Origin: Epiperipatus broadwayi
Lineage: Eukaryota; Onychophora; Udeonychophora; Euonychophora; Peripatidae
Reading direction: 5' to 3'
Assembly (NCBI GenBank): GCA_028023455.1
Contig: JAQFVV010012394.1
Coordinates: 29,528,010-29,592,009 of the forward strand
DNA length: 64,000 nucleotides
Position numbers and translations under genes: made by a program. This document shows positions 31,638 through 43,111 of this stretch, piece by piece; position 1 is the stretch's first letter; every line of letters begins with the position of its first letter. The notes beneath the pieces were generated by a model, which was given only the letters and a program-made list of their open reading frames with translations, had not been told where the DNA came from and searched no databases.

Positions 31638-33187
31638 TTGCTACATTTATGTTTATTCCTTAGTAATAAAATACATCCTTTACTGTGGACTAGTTTTGAT
31701 CGTATTGCAAGTTTTAGATCGTTTAAAGATTCGGAATTTGTAACAGCAAAGCAAAAGAAAAAATTGCAAATGCTAATTAGAACACAATCCCCAAACATTA
31801 TGTATCCAAATCAAAAAACCGTTTATAATTTATCTAGGAAAGCCCTCTCCACAGATGAAATTTCGGTTTTAGAAAAAGGTTTCAATTTTGCTTTATCACC
31901 TTCCCGGATAGCTTTTGAGAAAATTGTAATGTTGAATCAGCTCTCGATAAAATTGATTTTACATCGACTGATTTGGCTAGAGCTGAGATTTGTAATATTT
32001 TTAAAAAAGCTAAGCTTCCTAAAAATAATATTTCAAAGAAAGAAAGACAAGCATTAAATAATATAAAATCGGACAAATCAATTGTTGTACTTCCAGCTGA
32101 TAAAGGTAATGCCACAGTTGTAATGGATCGTGACATTTACCATAATAAAATTTTAGATCTGCTTAATGATAAAACTTATAAACTATCAAAAAGAGATCAT
32201 ACTACGTATTTGGAAAAAACAACAAAAGCTATTATTAATAAATCACCTATTGAAACAGAGATAAAAAATAAAATAATCCCTCGTGAAAAATCTTGTGTCT
32301 GTCCAAAATTTTATGGACTTCCAAAAATTCACAAACCAGATACCCCCCTTCGTCCAATAGTAAGTGCAATAGGTTCTCCAACTCATATTTTAGCCAGATA
32401 CTTATCGGATTTCATTAAACCTACAATCCCATCTATTAAATCATATATTAAAAACTCTCTTCATTTTATTTCTGTTTTAAAAAGTTTAAAAATTAATGCT
32501 AATGACATTCTGGTCAGTTTTGATGTCGTGTCTTTGTTTACAAACATTCCAATTGATGAAGCTTTAAATATAATCTCACAACGTTGCAATTTACCAGACC
32601 ATATTATTGCTTTAATTAAACATTGTCTCTTAAATACATATTTTGTATACAATGGACAGCATTACAGACAAGTTTTTGGTACTCCTATGGGCTCACCTAT
32701 CTCAGGAGTAATAGCTGATTTATTCATGGAATATATAGAAACTCGTGCTTTAGAATCATCATCTTTAAAACCTCTCATTTGGCTCAGATACATAGATGAC
32801 ACTTTTGTCATATGGCAACATGGAAAAAATAAATTAGATGATTTTTTCTTACATTTAAATAATATGCATCCTCATATTAAATTTACAATGGAGACAGAGT
32901 CTGATGGAAAACTCCCTTTTCTTGATGTTCTAGTCACCAGAACACCAAATAGTTTATCTTTTTCTATTTACAGAAAGGATACACACACAGACAGATATTT
33001 GCATTTCCATTCTCATCATCACCCAACTCAGATAGTTTCTGTAGCCAAAACTCTTTTAAATAGAGCAATTAACCTTTCAGATGAGACACATCTGAAAGAA
33101 GAAATAAATCATATTAATAGTGTTTTATTAGCAAATAGTTATAATTACAAATTTATAAAAAAAAGCCTTATTTCAAGCCCAAAATAG
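31638..33187 (+). pseudogene. Reverse transcriptase of Penelope-like copy 2 (frameshifted)
   Basis: Reads as two overlapping frames, 31638-32057 and 31973-33187. Compared with copy 1, four bases are missing near 31928 (attgtaatg against attgtttgtaatg), which shifts the frame in the N-terminal third. All catalytic motifs after that are intact, including GTPMGSPISG and YIDD. The 3' end of the frame shifts again at an eight-A run (33157-33164), where copy 1 has nine. Confidence 0.85.
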
Positions 33188-33692
33188 ACAAAATAGGAAA
33201 CAAAAAGATGATAAATCAGCTATTAGGATTTGTGTTCCATATGTAAAAGGAACTACAGACAGTATCGGATGTATATTAAAATGCTATAATATAGATACAG
33301 CATTTTCTGCTCATCAAAAGATCAGCAATATAATAACCAAGCCTAAGGATTCAATCCCTCTTGAATCTCATGGTGTCTATCAAATCTCATGTAAAAATTG
33401 TAAAGCTTCTTACATAGGTATGAGTAATCGTTGCATCAGTGTTAGGAGAGATGAGCATGCTAATGCAGTTAAACAACACTCATCATCATCAGCACTCTCA
33501 CTCCATACTATAGATTCAGGTCATAAAATTGATTTTTCTAGTACCAGGATCATATCCAGATGTGATAATCTCTACCAATGCAAAATTAGAGAAGCCATTG
33601 AGATACTTAAAAGGCCAGATTGTATCAATAAGCGAGATGATACATGCAAACTTCCTCCTATTTGGAAAGATTTTTTTAAAAAACATTCCTAA
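33165..33692 (+). CDS. GIY-YIG endonuclease of Penelope-like copy 2
   Basis: Same protein as in copy 1 with a few replacements (for example RRDEHAN, TIDSGH). The frame is open from just after the A run to TAA at 33692, with GVYQISCKNCKASYIG near 33375-33420. Confidence 0.85.
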   Translation, partial: ALFQAQNRQNRKQKDDKSAIRICVPYVKGTTDSIGCILKCYNIDTAFSAHQKISNIITKPKDSIPLESHGVYQISCKNCKASYIGMSNRCISVRRDEHANAVKQHSSSSALSLHTIDSGHKIDFSSTRIISRCDNLYQCKIREAIEILKRPDCINKRDDTCKLPPIWKDFFKKHS

Positions 33693-33773
33693 ATTTAACA
33701 TTTTTTGCTATTGGTGGAATTTTAACATTTTATTCAAATCAGTGATTGTAGCGCCTCTACAACCGTCTTTCTA

Positions 33774-33839
33774 CCTTTTATAACTCTGTGGATGGCTTGT
33801 GTGACCAAGTCGAAATGTCAGTATATTAATATTAAAAGT
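33774..33839 (+). ncRNA. Decayed hammerhead-like motif of Penelope-like copy 2
   Basis: Same as the motif at 29180-29243, with one further change (GAAATGTC instead of GAAACGTC). The core again reads CTGTGGA. Confidence 0.45.
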
Positions 33840-33889
33840 TTTTAACACGGATGAACCCACAAAATATGTATTTTATATATATGCGTATA

Positions 33890-34440
33890 TATATATATAT
33901 ATATTGTAACAATATATAAATACGCCATTACATTCATTTAAAATAAAAACTAAGTTCGCAAATAAAAATAAATTTATTAAAAATCTAAAAGCTAAAAAAA
34001 ATTAAAGAGTTGTAAACTTATATATATATATTCGCACAGATGCAAAACTTTAAAAATATTTTTTTTTTAATAAATAAAAGTATTTGAACGTACTTTGTTA
34101 TAAAAAAGTACAAGATTTAAAGATAAAATATTTTTGTAAATGGAAATGATTGTTTTATAAAGTAATTGAAAAGCAAGCTAACCCTTGGGCTCTTGTATAA
34201 TTAAAAAGTCTGATGAAAGATAGATAAAAAATAAAGAATTAGCTTGTCCAATATAGAAGCAGCAAATAAAGGCCCGGACCATAACAAAAAAATGGAACAG
34301 TGATGTTTTTGTTCGTGGAATCATAAAAGGAAAACGATTCAAATTAAGACAGTTTCCTGACAGTTCCAACTTGATTTTGTGAGAAGAACGATAAGATGCA
34401 CTTGTCATTCTCTCTCACTTATTTTAAAAATAAAATGACT
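33890..34440. other. AT-rich intron DNA, no gene seen
   Basis: TA tracts at 33886-33903 and 34020-34030. One minus-strand chance ORF at 34178-34408. Confidence 0.4.
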
Positions 34441-34451
34441 GTGATACCAGA

Positions 34452-34556
34452 ATGGAACCAGCTAAGGCTACCTCCAGAATATCAGACCGGTCTTCCATGA
34501 AAGTCTTCATGGGGATTGACAACATGAACCATGAGCTCTTCTACTGTAAGGTGTAA
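34452..34556 (+). other. GC-richer 34-codon reading frame, possible exon
   Basis: About 105 bases of visibly higher GC inside AT-rich intron encode MEPAKATSRISDRSSMKVF, then MGIDNMNHELFYCK. A tgataccag acceptor-like site precedes it, and TACT|GTAAGG is a good donor-like site. A 7-bp hairpin CCATGAA/TTCATGG lies inside. It cannot belong to the C2B domain, which is continuous across the intron. It could be an exon of a nested gene, an alternative exon or a retro-fragment. Function unknown. Confidence 0.2.
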
Positions 34557-34559
34557 ACA

Positions 34560-36015
34560 GAAAAATTTGACTACAAATAATTAAGAACTTTAAAGATTTA
34601 ACAAGCTAAGCATAATTTTTTTTTTAAATGAACTTTTATCTGACTTAAAGTTTCCAAATCAATTATTGATGTTTAAATTTTACATAGTTAAGTTTGCTAA
34701 AATCATTTCCATTTTCATTTCTTATTAATATTTTTGTATAAATTGTTTAAATGCATAAAATTTAAGTTGGGGTATGGACGTTGCATGGATTCATTAGCGA
34801 TTAATTATGTTGTGGTTTTCATATTCGATTAGAATATATAGGTCATCAATGTCAATGCGGCATCTTATGATGAATGCCCATGGGTTTCTTGTATTCCCTC
34901 TGCAATTGACATTATCGATGACTTTGTATTTTGATCAGTTATGTTTATTTTGAGATGTTTTTGACCATGAAATCTATGCAGCCGATCTATACTCAACATT
35001 ATAAAACAAATTTTATAAAATTCATCTGTGCGAATGTATCTAAATGTTAAATTTAAGTCAGGCATGAATGGCTATATAGATTTGTAAAGTTATATTAAGA
35101 GAGGGTAATATTAGGTTATTCGTTTTGCAGTTGAATTAGGTCAATGGATTGGATATATTATGTAATTAGTGGATGTAGTATGAGGTTTGCTACATGCAGA
35201 ATAGTTGTATATGCTGCACAACCTCTTTGCCTTCAGATGGGATTTTAAGTTGGCAAAAAGGACCGCAGTCCCTTCCTATGGAGTTTTTATTTTATTGTTC
35301 TTCTTGCCATACAGACATAACATTCCTGTATTGGACAAGAGTCAATGTCTTCTCTAACTATACTGTTCAGATGTACATTCCTGACAGTATAGTATATTTG
35401 TGCTGTTGTATTTTCATGCTACATTGAATACATCAATGTATCAGATGGATTGATGCCGGTTTGACTGCGAACTTTTGGCCTAAGGTTAAATAAGGGATAG
35501 AATATTTTCTTTTCAAATGCAAATCTATGTAGTTTATTCATACATGACAATCTTAAATAAAATCTAAAATTCATCTGTGTAGATGATTTAAAATTTTAAA
35601 ATAATAAGTTAAATTCAAAGAATATTAAAATCTAAAATAATAAATATTATTCCTCAAAATTTAAAATGATTCAAAATTTATATGTGCGTAAATAAATGTT
35701 TGTGTGTTAATTACTGGCAGTGGCTTTTATTTTTTTTTATATATATTTAAGATACAAATTAAACAAGTTATTTATTATTATCTCTGCATCTCCATGAGCT
35801 AGTGACAATGGGCTAACGGTCTAAATATAAAATAAAGTGGGATCTTAACATCGCATATCTGCCTACTTTATAAATTTTCTAGGTTCAAATGCCTAGATGG
35901 CGCCCTTGTAGTGCAGATGTGGTAAGATTCGATCTTCACTTTCTTTTGGATCGTTATAATATATATATTGATTCAAAGATTGAACAAGTTACAGATATAA
36001 TTGATGTAATTATAA
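34560..36015. other. Intron DNA with unrecognised short frames
   Basis: Minus ORF 34865-35065 (DLNLTFRYIRTDEFYKI) and plus ORF 35194-35427 have moderately normal composition but no recognised domain. They may be remnants of another retroelement. Nothing firmer is supported. Confidence 0.3.
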
Positions 36016-36019
36016 AGAA

Positions 36020-36720
36020 CTTGAAGGACTTTCAAGCTTGCTATAGCTATCCAATCCATAAACATCACACGATCACTATTTTTTATGCTAGCACATTACT
36101 GTTATTAAAACTACTATATGGAGAGTTTTGCTTGTTTTATCCAATTCGTCTTATACAAATGATACACATGATTACATACATGCAAAAAAGATCTCCAATA
36201 TACATATTTCATGCTAAACCAGCACTCATTAGTTTGTCCAGATCATCATTTGCATCACATATATACAATCAATACTTAGTTTATATTAAGATAGCAACGC
36301 ATCAAACTTTAATGGACAAGATTCAATTTTTGCCACTCTCCAACTCTTCAGTCATTAATATCATTGGAAATATGAGGATAAAAACCCTTGTTAATGCATT
36401 TTATCCTCAGATTGTTAATGATATGAATGGCTGATGAGTTGGAGGGAAACAAAGATGGAAGCTTGCCCATGAAGGTTTGATGATTTGCAATTTTAATATA
36501 AACTGAGCACTGACTGTATATATGTGTTGGATTTGGTGATTTGGCTCAATGGATGAATGCTGCTTCAGCATGAAGTATGAATAGTGGAGATCATTTATCT
36601 TTTCCATGTGTATAGACATGTGTATCGGTTGTATAAAGTAGATTGGATAGCTGTAGGAAGCTTGAAAGTCTTCAGTTCGAGTCCTGTATAATTTCATTAC
36701 GTTTAGTATAGACAATATAC
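36020..36720. repeat. Family D foldback element
   Basis: Forward family D sequence (36030-36385) is followed by its inverse (36400-36715). The turn is at gaggataaaa / ttttatcctc around 36375-36408. The inverse half contains tRNA-like words: box A-like TTTGGCTCAATGG at 36540 and box B-like AGTTCGAGTCC near 36675. The two lie about 130 bases apart, too far for one tRNA. A family C fragment (36050-36135) is included at the left. Confidence 0.55.
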
Positions 36721-36950
36721 ATGCACGTAAATATTAGATATAAATTATGTATAAATAAACATTTTGAATGCTTAGACTAAAAAACCAAATTTCTATTCAA
36801 AAGTTTTACTAACTAAGCGTGCTTTTGACTGCCCAGATTAGACTCATACATTTTTATAAGAAAGATGTAGCATTTAAATAACACCTAAGATATGTAAATA
36901 GCTAGTTTATATGTTTCATGTTTTGACAATGCAATGCTGGTATCTTTTTT

Positions 36951-37073
36951 ATGAATAGCATGAGAGTTGCTACATCTCCCACAAATTATAAGCACTATGA
37001 GTCTGACCTGGATGGACAAAAGGATGATCAGCTAGTAAAACTGTTGAATAGAAATTTAGCTTTTCCGGTCTAA
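36951..37073 (+). other. 40-codon reading frame, possible exon
   Basis: Encodes MNSMRVATSPTNYKHYESD, then LDGQKDDQLVKLLNRNLAF. A pyrimidine-rich tatcttttttatgaatag directly precedes the second ATG and fits an acceptor. Composition is hydrophilic and protein-like, unlike most chance frames here. No family recognised. Confidence 0.2.
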
Positions 37074-37134
37074 ACGTTCTAAACGTTTATTTATACATTA
37101 CAAATAGTACAAAAAATGTGATAAACCCATGATA

Positions 37135-37215
37135 TATATATAAGGTTTTGTGGTATAGCATATATCATTTGTGATTACCATGTATATAACCTGAAGTTTG
37201 AATCCGGACTAGATA
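37135..37215 (+). repeat. tRNA-like SINE head
   Basis: Box A-like TGGTATAGCATA and box B-like AGTTTGAATCC are separated by about 38 bases, the tRNA spacing. Related tRNA-like sequences (atggtagcatacatg ... tttgag.ttaatccc) occur in both copies of the 41-44 kb duplication. No acceptor stem, so not a tRNA gene. SINE boundaries were not found. Confidence 0.4.
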
Positions 37216-37219
37216 ATTA

Positions 37220-39340
37220 CAATTCAATAAGGCTTACATTTTGTTTTATCATAGCCTAGTTAGAAAGCCATTCAACCATTGGTCAGTAAATGGTGTCTAA
37301 CTATTTTATCCAGAAACACCAACAATCTCAACCCATAAAAAATGGATGTCAGAGAATAGCATCTTCCACATTATTTCTGTGGGGGAGGAGGAAATTGTTG
37401 GAGAGAGTTTTGTTCACATTTAAATGTTTGAAGATTGTTCTATTTATACATTTATAAACTTTTATTCAAAAGAATCCCTATATTAATTATATTCATCAAA
37501 AAGGTAAGGCAGAGGATAGAATACATTGGAAATTTTCAATTAGACATGGCATTGAAATATTCTAGAAAGAAAAGTTAACTAATAAAGACAGCATTGTAAA
37601 ATATCAAATAAATACATTAATGGATTAATGTGTTCTATATGTGGACGTGTTTGTGGATCATGGATTGTTTGTAATAGTTTATCACAAAACTTATCTCCTG
37701 TATAGTATTGTGTTGGACTTTTTTTTCTTTTGCAGTTGAAGATGACTAAATTTTTGTAATGAAACTTTATTAAGTTAAATATATATAATTTATTAATTTC
37801 ATTATTAAAAAATACACGTTAATAAATTAGTGGTTGCTTTAACTTTTTACGTCTTCCTTTTTTTTAAAAAAAGTTCATTGCTTTTAGATTAAGTAAATCA
37901 TTAGTTGATTGGATATTCAAGATATTCCATTAAAATAATTAGAAATATTTTAACTTGAAAATTATAATTTTCAATATATTTTTGTTCAGCCATCACTTAT
38001 TATGAATACATATTATTTAATAATTTTTAATTTAACTTTTCCTTGTGCTTCTTTCTCTCATTATATATATATATAATGGATTGAAGACAACTCCAAATAT
38101 TGGTTTACTTACGTATTAGTGCGGCAGTAAGATTTCACATATGTATTATTCCGGCAATATTTATTTACTGGAAGTGATACAAGCGTCTACTAACACACAT
38201 TTATGTTTTGTGTGAGACATTATCTTTCACTACCTAAACTTATAAAGATAAAATGGACGCCTATATCTTTATTTAATGAAAATGAAATAAACACATTTAC
38301 GTTTTTGCGAGAAATGATCTTCCAACAAGTAAATTTTTAACAATTTAAATTTATTACAAGTCTTAACCAAATCAATCATAATAATAATAATATATATATA
38401 TTTGATCGTACAATTCTGTCCATTTACAAAATGTTGTTTCTTAGTATCACGGCTGTGGACTGATCTTTCTTACCTTGAACCACTTTCCATTACGAATGGC
38501 TACTCTCTTTCGACAATCCTAAACAAATATCGCGATTGTTTGGCAGTAAAATTAGCAGCAAAACTAACATTTGGACTAATAAGTTTCTCATCAATGAAAT
38601 ATTGTCTAATATTCACTTACAAAATTAATTCATTTACTCTTTTAAACGATGGTAGATGTGCTCAATTAGTTATATATATATATGTTTGTGTCGATGACTT
38701 TCATCGCCGTCTAATTAATAAGTAAGTAGCAAATATTGTACCTAAACAGTGTGCAATAAATAATTCACAGCAGTAATCTGAATTTGAACTGAATTTAATT
38801 AGGTATCGTTAACATCTATGAACTTAGTTTTATTCTTATAGTGGGCAGGCCTGTATTAGCTTCCTATGTAACTGTTTAGGTCAAAGGCAAGAATGGATTC
38901 ATTCTTATTGGCAGGGCAACCAAACTTATTGCCGTGAGATTTTGTGCATGCATTTAGATTCCTTTACTTTGAATATGTTTACATAATCTATGGAAAGCTT
39001 AATGAGTTTTATGTATGTAATTCTAAATAAGTTTTCATTTGTAACAGAATCAGGCAAACATTTGATTTAAAGATAATTAGAACATTTACTATTACTAGAT
39101 TACACGATTTCAAATTGCTAAACCAGTTTTTAATTGGTTGTTTGCCTGATTACATCATAATTAAAGTTTATTTACAAATATATCAGAAAATCTGTTAAAC
39201 TTTCATTACTTATATCTATAAATCTGTAAAAATCTTTTAATTATATATAAATATATTTTGTGTATGCATAAATATATCTATATTATATATTTATGTTTGA
39301 CACACACACATACATATATAAATCTTTATTTACATTCTTT
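37220..39340. other. Intron DNA, no firm gene
   Basis: 37600-37690 repeats part of the core of the 25.6-28.4 kb element. A 107-codon ORF at 38402-38725 is not recognised. TA tracts precede the splice acceptor at 39344-39345. Confidence 0.35.
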
Positions 39341-39345
39341 TTTAG

Positions 39346-39686
39346 ATGCTTACGTGAAAATTGAATTGGTTCAAACTGGAAGGGTCAGTGAAGACAATAA
39401 AAAGCAAACCAAAACAATGAAGAAAAGTAGAAATCCGGTTTTCAAAGAAGCCTTTTCATTCAATATTTCCACTTATAATGATGACATAGCGTACACAGCG
39501 GTTACATTAACTGTTATGAATCACGAAGTTCTTCGTAGTGATTCCATCATTGGCCAAGTAAGGTTGGGATATGGGGCCACAGAAAATTCAGAAATTAAAC
39601 ACTGGACTAAAGTTATGGAAAACCCATATAAAGAATTTACCGAATGGCATGCTCTGATGGAATACGAAGATGAAAGTTTCTTTTAA
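39346..39686 (+). CDS. Synaptotagmin-family protein, last exon (C2B domain and C-terminus)
   Basis: Starts after a ttctttttttag acceptor, completes the split Asp codon from 7689 and ends with TAA at 39684-39686. It encodes DAYVKIELVQ, a basic strand KKQTKTMKKSRNPVFKEAF, TAVTLTVMNHEVLRSDSIIG, HWTKVMENPYKEFTEWHAL and an acidic tail EYEDESFF. NP.F.E.F.F, IGQVRLG, HW and the WHxL end are diagnostic of synaptotagmin C2B domains. Of the five Ca2+-ligand Asp positions in synaptotagmin-1 C2B, only the one in GSPDAYVK is kept. The others read His/Ile, Asn, Glu and Ser by eye alignment, so Ca2+-independent membrane or SNARE binding is likely. The paralogue cannot be fixed from one domain. Confidence 0.9.
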
Positions 39687-39743
39687 AAGTTGTGTTTAAT
39701 TCTTGTCATTATTTCATTCAAATGTTTTTATTTACTTTCAGTG

Positions 39744-39749
39744 AATAAA
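39744..39749 (+). promoter_or_regulatory. Polyadenylation signal AATAAA
   Basis: A canonical AATAAA lies 58 bases after the synaptotagmin stop codon, with T-rich sequence downstream. This suggests a very short 3' UTR. Confidence 0.6.
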
Positions 39750-39759
39750 TGATCTATAT

Positions 39760-40425
39760 AATACATAGTTGCATCTAGTGTTATTTAAATATGTATTTTT
39801 AAAAATTACTCTGAATATGTATGCTTTAATTTAGTGATATTTTGTTTTTGATCCCAAAGATAAAATGATATATTTATAGCTCATGATTATTTATAGTACT
39901 ATAGTTATGTAGTTTTCAACAAACACGTATTGTTATTACACTTTGCTTTACAAGTGTCAAATATTCTGCACTCACACCTTTGACTCCAATCACTTCTGGG
40001 AAATATAGAAATAATTATCGGTAATCATCCTTTGAACTAGAAATTATCCTCATCTCAGTTAAAGATTAATATATCTATTTTTTATTTATTTAAAAAATAT
40101 AAACACCTAGAATAACTCAACTACATCTTTTTATGTTCATGTGGAATATGTTTATTAAATATACATAAAACTTTCAATTAGTAAGTGAAAGTTCAGAATG
40201 AAGTGTTATTTGGAGATCATTTTTCTTTTTCAGATGACATTATTCATATATTTCAGAATTGGATGGCGGAATGGAAATTTTAAATATATATATATTTCAT
40301 AACACACGCACACACATAAACTCATTTCATGTAGCAATGAAGTCTGGACACATGGAGACACAGAAATAATCAGAATTTTGTAATAAAAATTGTATATTTA
40401 TTTTTACATGTTGCAAATTGTGTTT
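39760..40425. other. AT-rich DNA 3' of the synaptotagmin gene
   Basis: No gene seen. Short TA and CA tracts at 40290-40318. Confidence 0.4.
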
Positions 40426-40429
40426 TCCT

Positions 40430-40710
40430 GAAGGTTTGTGATGATGATGTTCTAGTTGTATTTTTATATTGGACTATTTCCATCATCTAATATGCATACT
40501 GAATGTCTTTAGAAAAATTTAACTTTATTTAAATATTCCAAATACATTCAACTGCTAGTAATAGTACATATAGTCCATATACTATCCTATTTGATGTGCT
40601 ATTACTAACAGTTGAATGTATTTGGAATATTTAAATAAAGTTACATTTTTCTAAAGTCATTCAATACACATATTAGATGTTGAAAATAATCCAATATAAA
40701 AATACAATAA
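40430..40710. repeat. Family A palindromic repeat, second copy
   Basis: Arms 40460-40570 and 40595-40700 are inverted (ccaaatacattcaactg and inverse are perfect) around a 30-base loop. It begins with ctgaaggtttgtgatgatg, as the copy at 531 does. More compact and better paired than the first copy. Confidence 0.65.
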
Positions 40711-41107
40711 GTATAATTTATTTAATGCAATGCACCAATCTAAACCAGTTTGTCACTTTTCAATGTAATCTAGAAAAACTTGTACATTGATGCATTTAAA
40801 TGCTTCTGTTACCCTCCCTCACCATTCTAAGTCCACAAAATAAATAAATTGAGTTACTGTTTCACTTGAGAGATTAAAAAAATCATTCGAAGTGAGATCA
40901 AGTGAATATGGCTGGGACATAAGCTGGGTCATGTTGAATTTAATTAAAAACTGTTTCACCCTTAAGGCATTGAGAGATGACTGTTAGGGTTGAGTTTGCA
41001 CTCTTTTCTTTGCACAAAATGAGATGTTTACATTTTGAACCATCACATAAATGTTTCAAAACTTGCAGATAAAATGTCTGACCATTATGAATTAAATCTG
41101 AGAGAAA

Positions 41108-42522
41108 AATGCCATTTGTGTTGTACCATTCATGGTTGGATTTAGGTCTTATTTTACACACTAAAAAGTGCAAGTTAATCAAACTATAAAAAGAAAGTAT
41201 GATCTGATCATTTATAAGTCCAGATATTTCAAGAACTTAGTTATGTTTCCTAATTAATGAGCCTAATATTAGTTATGATTTTAAATTGCCAGAAAAATCA
41301 GTTTTTTATTTATTTGGGAGTTCCAGAGTCAGAGACTCAATAATTCTGCACGAAGCACATCATAACATAAGAAGCAAATAATTACAAAGATCGGACGTAC
41401 ATTTTTTTGTCATTTTAAAACTTTTATATGAATCTTTCTCAGAACTTAATTAAGCATGTTGGCAAAGGTAATTAATACATAATAAATTCTAATAAACTAA
41501 CCTTAATAATGTACAATGAAAAGTTGACATTAAATATAAATATTTTATTATAACAAATTAAAATATTTAAATGATAAATTATTAAATAAAATTAGAAAGC
41601 ACATAGATGCTAATCCAGATAATAACATTAAATAATTAAAATAATTCTTATTACACTTTTCTTAAGTTTCTTCTAAAAAGTTCTTTGAATAATAAATATG
41701 CAAATGTCTCTATCATAGTATATTACAAGCTTATAGTTCAGGTTAGTTTGCAAATTTCAATTTAGTCACAAATTGGGAATGAATAATCTTACTGATAAAA
41801 ATAGATTATGGTAGCATACATGTATTTCTTGAGATGAATGAGCTTGTGACCTTTGAGTATAATCCCTATTAACAACTTGTATGTTTCTGGTCTGTCCTAA
41901 GGCTTGACTTGAAAGCTGTTCAATTACACTCCCACATGATGACTTAATTCAGCATATGAATAGTAGTAGTCCTGCATATCAATAGTCTGAGATAGGACAT
42001 TTTCTCTGTCCCAGACCAATGGTAACTGCTAGCTAATGAAAAGACACAAGATCTTGTTTGAAGTTTGTCAGCATTATTATATCCCTCTATCAGTTTTGAG
42101 GTTTCTGCACATATTATTGTTATCATAATGTGTAAGTTGATAATCTTGTACATTTATTTTTTTTTTAGTTCCAAAGTCTTCTTTTTATGAATAATTTTGG
42201 CCATTTTTAATTATTGTTAAAACTTTTTATGATGGTAATCTATTGCATTTATACTTCTTTGTTTATCTGAATAAATAATCTGCATGTGCCTACATTCTTT
42301 CCAATTTTAACATTTATTTTTAATTAAGCAGATAATATCCAACAAATTCCTTTCATTGCATGTATTTAAAAATAAATAAATTATATACTAACTAGAAAAA
42401 AAAAAGAAAACTAAATTGCTTCTTTTGAACGATCTTCAAATTTTATTTCTTTTTAGATTTTTTTTAAAAAATATTACCAAATGCAACATACTCATGAACC
42501 ATATGTATTTTAATAAGATTCA
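41108..42522. repeat. 1.4-kb direct duplication, copy 1
   Basis: Aligns end to end with 43112-44483. Long shared stretches include tggatttaggyctt, ctgatcatttatragt, gagcctaatattagttatga, accttaataatgtacaat and catactcatgaaccata. It contains a tRNA-like stretch at 41808-41870 (box A-like atggtagcatacatg, box B-like tttgagtataatccc) and a minus ORF of 69 codons (41944-42153) with a counterpart in copy 2. Confidence 0.8.
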
Positions 42523-42529
42523 TTACCAT

Positions 42530-43105
42530 CTTCCCCAACAAAAAAGAATAAAATATGGATTAAAATTATTTTATTCTTAAGTTTCAAGTATAACTTCTTC
42601 TTTTGTATTAGCATTACTGATTTATATCTGTAGGCTGTTCACAAGTGACATGTGGATTTAAAGCCTATTTTTAAGGTCTAACATGGCAGGATCGAGAAAT
42701 ATTTCCACATTCAGCTGCATTTTTCTGCACACATGTAAGACTAATGATAAGAATCCCAAGTCTAAGTACATACAAACATTGCTCATTCTTTTGAGACTTA
42801 TCAGCTCATGGTGCTTGGTCCATTCTCCAATTTCTTGGGGCCTTGCTCTTATAAGACTAATAGGGATTTAAGGATGGTATTGTTACATACTGGCATATAA
42901 GGATTCAGAGCTATGATTTTTCCCTCTCTGGTATCTGTCTACCCAATCAATACTTGATTTAACATACATCAGCTGGTGATCATGTTTTTTCCTATAGTCA
43001 TATGAAAATTTTTTAATTTTTTTATAGTTGTATAATCAGGGTTAAAGTTTTTTTGTTTACAATTATTATTTACTTCAGGTAGTGTTTTTTTCTAAAGCCT
43101 CATGT
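42530..43105. other. Spacer between the duplicated blocks
   Basis: AT-rich. A 62-codon ORF at 42683-42871 has no recognised domain. Confidence 0.4.
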
Positions 43106-43111
43106 TGGGAT

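Larger units (their letters stand above)
31602..33883 (+). mobile_element. Penelope-like element, copy 2 (5'-truncated)
   Basis: A mirror image of copy 1, beginning at aagaaactcgg, which is internal to copy 1 (31402-31424). The copies differ by few substitutions over 2.2 kb, so they are young or derive from one event. Both end at the same 3' word (cggatgaaccc...) next to TA tracts. Confidence 0.9.

Noticed and set aside
30367-32652. Antisense ORFs inside the Penelope-like pair
   Set aside because: Shadows of the reverse transcriptase frames; identical peptides appear in both copies for that reason.
36530-36700. Box A-like and box B-like words as a tRNA gene
   Set aside because: Spacing is about 130 bases and no cloverleaf forms; part of a family D repeat.
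38402-38725. 107-codon ORF as a gene
   Set aside because: No recognised domain, no splice or start support, and low-complexity tail from a TA tract.
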